Below are positions 58,215 through 64,000 of a stretch of DNA of 64,000 bases, one piece after another (within the stretch, counting starts at the first letter, position 1; the number at the start of each line of letters is the position of its first letter). The notes under the pieces were generated by a model. The model saw nothing but the letters and a program-made list of their open reading frames with translations. It was not told where the DNA came from and did no database searches. The position numbers and the translations under genes are program-made. Source of the stretch: Siderastrea radians (taxonomy: Eukaryota; Cnidaria; Anthozoa; Scleractinia; Rhizangiidae); contig OZ024900.1 of the NCBI GenBank assembly GCA_964017195.1, positions 28,142,441-28,206,440 of the forward strand, given 5' to 3'.

Positions 58215-58380
58215 ATTCCTTATTGGGGGGGGGGGGACCAGGGAGGCGGGAGAAGAGGGGGCGGGAAGCGGGATTCTCAAGATGGTGGGAAGTGGGAGAA
58301 ATAGGGAGAATTCAGAACGTGTCAACGAAACTAGGGCGGGAACCGGGATTAAAAGGCACGGTAAGCGGGAGGTTTAACCC
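58215..58380. repeat. G-rich GCGGGA repeat region
   Basis: Poly-G run, then repeated GGCGGGA, GGGAAGCGGGA and GGGAACCGGGA words. The same vocabulary recurs at 59770-59940 and 60985-61060. Confidence 0.7.
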
Positions 58381-58634
58381 CCCCGGTTCTGACAAGAAAC
58401 TTTACTCTACATTGTCTCTTGCTCCCCAGGTGTATATAAATGGGTACAGGCCAGCTGTTAGGACAAAAAAAGTTGTGTGTGGGGGGGGGGGGGGAGCATT
58501 GACCCTGCGATGGACAAACGAGGTTGTTTTTCGCTTGGCCCTGATTTCTCTTGATGCAAAACTGTCTTTCTACAGCAATTTTTAGAAGCAATCAACCTCA
58601 ATTTTTTTCGTTGCAACATTGTTAAACCTGTCAT

Positions 58635-59330
58635 TAAAGATGTGTTGATTGTCCATTGTGGTGTAAGATAGGAAAGATGAGACCTCTTAGGTCTCACTTA
58701 GTGCGACCGAAAGACGCCCTTGAACCAACTAAACAAGACGGTGTCGTCTATCAGATTTTATGTGAGTGCGGCAAAGTATACATCGTGGATACAGGGAGAG
58801 CCATGCAAGAAAGGATATAAAATACACGACGGAGATATACGGCTTGCTCGTACGCAAATCGACGCAGTTTTGGAGCACGCTAACGAAACGGGGCATCTTC
58901 CTATTTGGAAAGAAGTTAAGTTTTTTCATCGTGACCCTCACTGGCACACACGTAAGTTCAAAGAGGCTATCCAATTAAGACTTCATCCTAATAACATCAA
59001 TAGAGATAGTGGAATCGAAATTCCGGAAGCTTGGATACGTACGATCAAAAAGCACAACAGCCGATCGACCACAAAGCGGAACTGTGGGGGAACATTATCT
59101 AATAGTCGGAATAACAATGAGGATCGAAATGCACCAATAGCAGCGAACCAACCTCCTACAAATAGCGACACGTAAACAGTCAACCTCATCGCCTGTCGAC
59201 TAGCAGTATTGCAGTCGAAACGTCGCGATCAACAACTCAAAGCGATTCCATCGTGAGACAAACGAATGAACGTTCGTCTTTCCTATCTTACACCACGATA
59301 AACAATAAACACATCTTTAATGACATTGAA
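58635..59330 (+). mobile_element. Penelope-like 3' part with GIY-YIG remnant, inverted ends
   Basis: TCATTAAAGATGTGTTGATT...GTGGTGTAAGATAGGAAAGA at 58633-58676 recurs inverted at about 59279-59324. Between them lies the coding remnant at 58677-59175. Confidence 0.6.
58677..59175 (+). pseudogene. GIY-YIG endonuclease-like C-terminus of Penelope-like element
   Basis: First frame: RPLRSHLVRPKDALEPTKQD, then GVVYQILCECGKVYIVDTGR and AMQERI before a stop. The family pattern GxxY...C.C.k.YIGxT has lost its Gly here (YIVDT). After a frameshift near 58820 the other frame continues IHDGDIRLARTQIDAVLEHA, HLPIWKEVKFFHRDPHWHTR and NNINRDSGIEIPEAW. One stop and one frameshift mean it is dead. Confidence 0.6.
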
Positions 59331-59477
59331 CTGAAATAGCATAATAATATGGGCGCAAAGCCCTAAGGTCGATTCATCGTCACGAGCGTTGCTCACGTAA
59401 GCTCGCTCGCTACAACAACCATCTCACCTTTCTTACAAGGTGTATTAAGAGCCACATTATTTCACGAGACCTTCAGG

Positions 59478-61290
59478 TCCAGCCACCAGTTCCAACTAAA
59501 GGCGCTCGCAGAGTAGCCGAACAAGCCTCTATGAGGTTCCTGAGGGAGAGAATACGACTTACTCAGAGAGCTAAGGGAAGTGCGAAAACAGAAACTGAAT
59601 CCACTGCCGGCGGAATAACAGCCGCCCTCATGGCAGACGAGGCCAGTGAAATACTTGAAAAGATCAGAGTTAATACCCAGAAAACGTCGGTAACAACGCA
59701 AGTTTCTGAAACTTGTACAAGAGAAACAGGCTTTTGTTTCTAGGACACCTCATGTTGAGGGTCCACAATAGGTTTGGCGGGATGCGAGATTTGGCTAATT
59801 TTTGTGGCGATATTCGGGATGGGAGCTGAAAACAGAAGCGGGAAGCGGGAATTTCAATTACGAGCGGAAGCGGGTTTTGTGTTATTAAGGGGTCGGGATG
59901 CGAGAATCGCAAGGGGAAAGTAGCGGGATACGGTATTTGAATTTTTCCGAGACTGCATGATTTTATCCCGGGGATCTTATGTACCAGCGCAGGCTGATAA
60001 AAATGGACCCTACGTGTATGAAGTGTGTCGGCTTTCAAGTAATGAATCGGCCAAGGTAGATAGCCTAAATGTCAAGCTAGTATGAGTTCTTTTGTGATGT
60101 TTTGTGTTGATCTCGGACATTTCTATTCTCGTCACTTTCATCACAAGAATGAGGTATCAAGTCACATGTCCTGTTGTATTTCTTGGCCTTGTCTGCGTTC
60201 TTGACTTTTCTGACCCTTTCCATTGAGCGTTGGTGGGAACAGCTATGGTTAGTCTAGCCGGTATGGCAACACCGGCGAACGGGATGTAACGACGGTCGCC
60301 GAAAACCAGGTATTCGACATCATTAATTTTGTTGCTATATATTATAAAGCAGTGCGAGCAGGAATGCCTTTCTTCGAGAAGAATACTTCCCAGCAGAGAT
60401 TTTCTGAAGGCAAGTAAAGACGCTGAAAGCTTTGAAATAAACTTTTATGTGAGTCCACTTTTATAAATCTTTTCAGTATATTTCATTTTTGCAGACCTCA
60501 TAACTGGACCAATCTTGTATGACCGGTGGCCCCAATACTTGTCTAAAGATAGAACTCATTTACATACAGCTGGGTGTAGGGAAACAATGTGGAGAAAACG
60601 TTTGTGTCTAAGGAATGCACGGACCTTCAGATCAAAACCCCGACGCGCTAACGGCTGTAGAACCACCCTTTCTTTTAAACATTCAGTTGGTTGTCTTCCA
60701 AGAAAAGCAGGACCGAGAATATCGTAACAAACAATATTTGTCAATCTTTACTTTTCACTGATACCTGGACAAGATAAGGTGAAACAGAATAACAAAAACA
60801 AAACACACATTAGGGTCATAAGTGGCGATATCGAGACCACAAAAACGTCGACCATAAAAACGTGTTTGTCTGCTATCCGCTGTATAAAAACTTGTCTGCT
60901 ATCCATAAAAAATTGTCTTCTATCCGTTGTATAAAAGGTATGTGATGTTTTCAACATGAACATAGAAGAATATAAAAAAATTTGGGTGGGATCGGGATTT
61001 CGACGTAAAGAAGGGAGGGACGGCGGGATTAACAGGAAAAAATAGGCGGGATGGCAGGATCTGAGAACCCTATTGTGGACCCTCCATGTGTACCAAACAC
61101 CTCAAGTCGACAAAAATAAATGGGTTATAAACTTATCGTCACGGCCCCTTAGCGATCCTGAGGTATCATTACTAGAGAAAGGGTTGAATTTCGCAGTAAC
61201 ACCAACTAACATTCCAGCCACTGAAATAGTCGCCAAAGTAGAATCGGCCATAAGAACGCTTGACTCAGAACAAGCGGTAAGTGTGCGATT
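59478..61290 (+). pseudogene. Probable Penelope-like N-terminal region, interrupted
   Basis: 59478-59751 reads KGARRVAEQASMRFLRERIR, then LTQRAKGSAKTETES, and ends near LLKLVQEKQAFVSRT in the adjacent frame. After the insert, 61085-61275 reads VDKNKWVINLSSRPLSDPEV, then SLLEKGLNFAVTPTNIPATE and IVAKVESAIRTLDSEQA, which I associate with the segment ahead of the reverse transcriptase in Penelope-like elements (from memory). GTAAGT follows directly. No reverse transcriptase is seen downstream. Confidence 0.45.
59757..61080. mobile_element. Inverted-repeat insert splitting the Penelope-like piece
   Basis: The left end GAGGGTCCACAATAGG recurs as CCTATTGTGGACCCTC at the right. The interior near each end is rich in GCGGGAT words. 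1.3 kb, no transposase recognised and no clear target duplication. Confidence 0.55.
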
Positions 61291-63580
61291 TCTTTGACTT
61301 CGTTTATTTATTTAGTATTTATTTATTTATTTTTTTATTTGAAGCTGTCCTCAAAAATGTTCCCGTTGAATGGGCCACGCTACTACGGCGATTGATGAGG
61401 AAAACAACCTCGTGTAAGATGACATGAGAGTCGCCCGGCTGTTCCTCTTCGCTGATTGGCCAGAAAAATATCAGAAGGAGAGAATTCAAATGCTTCCGGA
61501 ACTGGATCGGTAAGAGTAAGTGGCCAGAGGCTCCCCCGCTCTTGTTGTAAACTTTCGCCCATGAAAATCCCGTCGTCCCGACTAGCTGCCCCTGGGTCTC
61601 CGAGGATGTGTTAGAACGATTAAAAAAAAACTGCAAATAAATTCTCACGATGTTGACAAACACGAAAACAGGCCTTCTTACGTCGAAAACGATAAACAGC
61701 ACAGGGAAAACGGCAAGAAATGATGGCAAAATACTGGTCTTTTTGCCGTTCGTGTTTGCCGTTCGGTGATGCTCTAGTACTGTACATACAAAAGTATAGA
61801 GCAGGCAACACAAGCTAGTCAGGTCAGTCATGATCAATGAAACATGGTGACGCTTTGTCCGCAAAACAAAAATTTAACTCCAGTTTGGCTACCTTGAATC
61901 CCCACTCTCCCCAACAATTTGTCGTTTCCCTGGAAAGTCTGAGATAGCGAGGTCTATGAATGTTTAATTTTTGTTTGGTTAACTAGAAGTAAAGTCATAA
62001 ATGCTTGCCCCGTTTTCTTGGCGAAGAGAAAAAAAAAACTAGGAACAAGGTTAAGTTCACTTGGGCGTGCTGTCAGCTGTGCTTGCAAGCAAAAGTTTGG
62101 TTTCGCGTTCTGTCAACTCATATCCTTTACCTGTGAAATCGAAGACGACAACAACGCATTTTAGCTTCGGTTCTCGAAAAGTATTTGTCAAAATTTAATC
62201 CTTGGCCCAATTGTTCAAAAGCCGGTTAGCATTACCCTCGGATTAAGTGTTAATCTAGATTTGATTTCTGGTTCTCATGTTTGAAAGCGTTCTCACTATC
62301 AAATAAATAATTTGAGAACGGTCAAAGTCGAATCATAGGATAAAAGAATTTGCTGCAATCTGCTTTGTTATCCTATAGTTTTGATTTTTAAGTTGGCACT
62401 TATTCCGGGTTAACGCGTCCTTGCTTTGAACAACCTGGTCCTGGGCATTAAACGTATAGCTAATAGCAAGGAAACAAACGACCAGTAATGTAGAAGAGTC
62501 AACTCCTTCCCCCATGTCCTACCTTCTCTTAGAACAATAAAGTTTTCCCAAAATCCTGTCGACACTGATTGGTCGAACAATGCAAGCCAGTCATTACAGC
62601 TCTTTCATCCCACAGAGTCTAACCTTGATGTTAATTTATTTGTCAAACCTTGATGTTAATTTGCTTGACGAAAAACATTCAAGTGAAAGCTATTCAATTG
62701 AAAACCACTGACATCCTAAGAAGACTTAATACATCCAGCTTTAACAATCAAGCAGGCAATTAATGCTCATATTGTCTTGTCTGGTTTTCACACAAGGTAC
62801 AAAAAATATTTCAATTTGTAGTTAACTGTGTAGAATGATAACTGTCAGTTGAGGCACGTACTCGGCCAGCTGTGGTACCTCAGTTTTAAAAGTGTGGTTA
62901 GAGAGTTTCACCCTAAAGCGGAAAATATAGAATCTCTCCCCATTGTTTACACTAACTTTTCCTTCCGCGGGTTTCACCATTCCAGTTGCGTTTTTTTTTA
63001 AACTCTCTACCAGGTCTGTTCACTGTGCCCCTGAAAAGAATGACAGACCTTTTGAGTAGACTTGCTCTCGTTCGTGGCCACTCATTCGGTGACGTGGCTT
63101 GTGCGTTCATCTATTGTCTTCAGCGTCAAGCTTCCCTTAATGTGACTGTTTACTCGTTAACTAATATATAATAAACTCCATCATAAAGTCCGAAATATAT
63201 TGAAACCCAGAAGAGATTAGCATATCTTGGTTTTTAATATTAGTGATGGCATACCACGTATTATTAAAAATTACAAAAGCACAAACCAAAAAAGGGAAAG
63301 TTGTCATGGTCGTGGTCGCTTCATGCTACGGAGCCTCATGGCTCCTTTAATCAAGCTGAAGTTGTTGCATCATTGCGATGCTATCTTTCTCTCTATTTTT
63401 TTCTCTCGTCTTTCACTACCTCAAATCCCCCGCTATCACAAAGGGATACTGAATCACTTCCCTTGGGCTTGCTTATTATTCCACCCTCATATTCTACCGT
63501 CTATCGCAAACTCTCGAATCCTTTGCCATCTTGAACAAAGTCGGTGTGACTTCCCGTGGCCTTTTATGTAAATAACTCGG
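61291..63580. other. Intergenic stretch
   Basis: A TTTA-rich run (61305-61340) and a MITE-like foldback at 62213-62445 are visible. Open frames on both strands show no recognisable domain. Confidence 0.55.
62213..62445. repeat. MITE-like foldback remnant
   Basis: GGCCCAATTGTTCAAAAGCC at one end and TTTGAACAACCTGGTCCTGG, its imperfect complement, at the other, with GGTTAGCATTA / CGGGTTAACG inside. Related to 3630-3735. Confidence 0.45.
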
Positions 63581-63594
63581 TGTCTATGTTACAG

Positions 63595-63660
63595 GTCAAA
63601 TGCAAATTCAGGTTAAATTTTTTTTAACCTAGGTTATTTTTTTTAACCTAGGTTAGATCT
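63595..63660. repeat. TTTTTTTTAACCTAGGTTA direct repeats
   Basis: The word TTTTTAACCTAGGTTA occurs twice in tandem, and CAGGTTAAATTT and AGGTTAGATC flank it. CCTAGG is its palindromic centre. Confidence 0.8.
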
Positions 63661-63786
63661 TTTTCAGCTATGGTTTTTTTAAGTAGGTTTCCAAAAATTT
63701 TTAAACTTAAGTTCGTAATTGCATAAGGATACTGTTTCAGTTATTTTTCATTAACATTAAGGATAGGGCCACTGCACGTATTTCAG

Positions 63787-64000
63787 TGATTAGAGTTAAG
63801 CCCTTAGTTTAGTGATTAGGGTTAAGCGCTTATTTCAAATGGTTAGCTTTCATGGAAGGTTAGGGCTACTACGCGCATTTCAGTGATTAGGGTTAAGCCC
63901 TTACTTTAGCGATTAGGGTTAAGCGCTTATTTCAAATGGTTAGCTTTCATGGAAGGTTAGGGCTACTACACGTGTTTCAGTGATAAGGGCTAAGCCCTTA
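63787..64000. repeat. 97-bp tandem repeat running off the window
   Basis: Units start at about 63787, 63884 and 63981 (TGATTAGGGTTAAGCCCTTA). Each contains two GATTAGGGTTAAG half-units and GGTTAGCTTTCATGGAAGG. Units 1 and 2 are nearly identical and the third is cut by the window end. Confidence 0.9.

Noticed and set aside
58172..58591. 137-codon plus-strand and 80-codon minus-strand frames
   Set aside because: Gly/Arg- or Pro-rich translation of G-runs and GCGGGA repeats, with no recognisable domain.
61319..61864. 181-codon minus-strand frame
   Set aside because: No domain, no initiation or splice context, low-complexity end; most likely chance.
1..64000. CRISPR arrays, bacterial operons or prophage
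   Set aside because: Repeats are satellite or transposon type and genes are spliced; nothing prokaryotic is seen.

Overview
The window looks like nuclear DNA from a cnidarian, most likely an anthozoan such as a stony coral. This is inferred from three things: GT-AG introns throughout, the leucine-rich-repeat (LRR) gene, and a dense mix of short inverted-repeat DNA elements, BEL/Pao, Penelope-like and tRNA-derived repeats. No bacterial gene organisation, operons or CRISPR are visible.

Positions 1-54614 (+ strand) hold the 3' part of one very large gene. Its 5' end lies before the window. I can read 28 intact LRR exons. Nearly all are exactly 72 bp, all are flanked by phase-2 introns, and each encodes one 24-residue repeat. 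Four larger 3' exons follow: two encode a cysteine-rich, ephrin-receptor-like (GCC2/GCC3-type) stalk, one 1560-bp exon carries more cysteine-rich stalk and then about nine membrane spans, and the last encodes a charged cytoplasmic tail and the stop. Joined, these exons give 4260 nt in one open frame (1419 codons plus stop). The product would be a cell-surface receptor-like protein with an LRR ectodomain, a Cys-rich stalk, a multi-pass membrane domain and a short tail. The array also contains an LRR exon with a destroyed splice donor (27220) and a tandemly duplicated, deleted exon copy (37339-37385).

The introns are full of mobile DNA. 1751-2953: TA-flanked inverted-repeat element with a second one nested inside. 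3889-5101 and 50192-51311: two Mutator-like elements with perfect 9-bp target duplications, each carrying a RecQ-like helicase fragment. 6.1-13.8 kb: a complex tandem-repeat domain with a GC-rich 40-bp minisatellite, a ~170-200-bp satellite, a tRNA-like sequence and an inserted 2-kb element. 22894-27178: a decayed BEL/Pao retrotransposon on the minus strand with LTRs and a 5-bp target duplication, itself interrupted by a DNA element. 33935-34732, 39437-40663 and 43580-45375: further inverted-repeat elements. 47511-47590: an 80-bp hairpin element with a 10-bp duplication. 49465-49788: a minus-strand fragment containing a 2A-like DVEINPGP motif. An apparently intact Cys/His-rich exon lies antisense at 38763-38972.

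From 54615 to 64000 there is 3' flank with no convincing host gene. It carries Penelope-like retroelement pieces (a degraded GIY-YIG C-terminus followed by a probable N-terminal part interrupted by another element), G-rich repeats, and at the right edge a 97-bp tandem repeat containing TTAGGG-like words.
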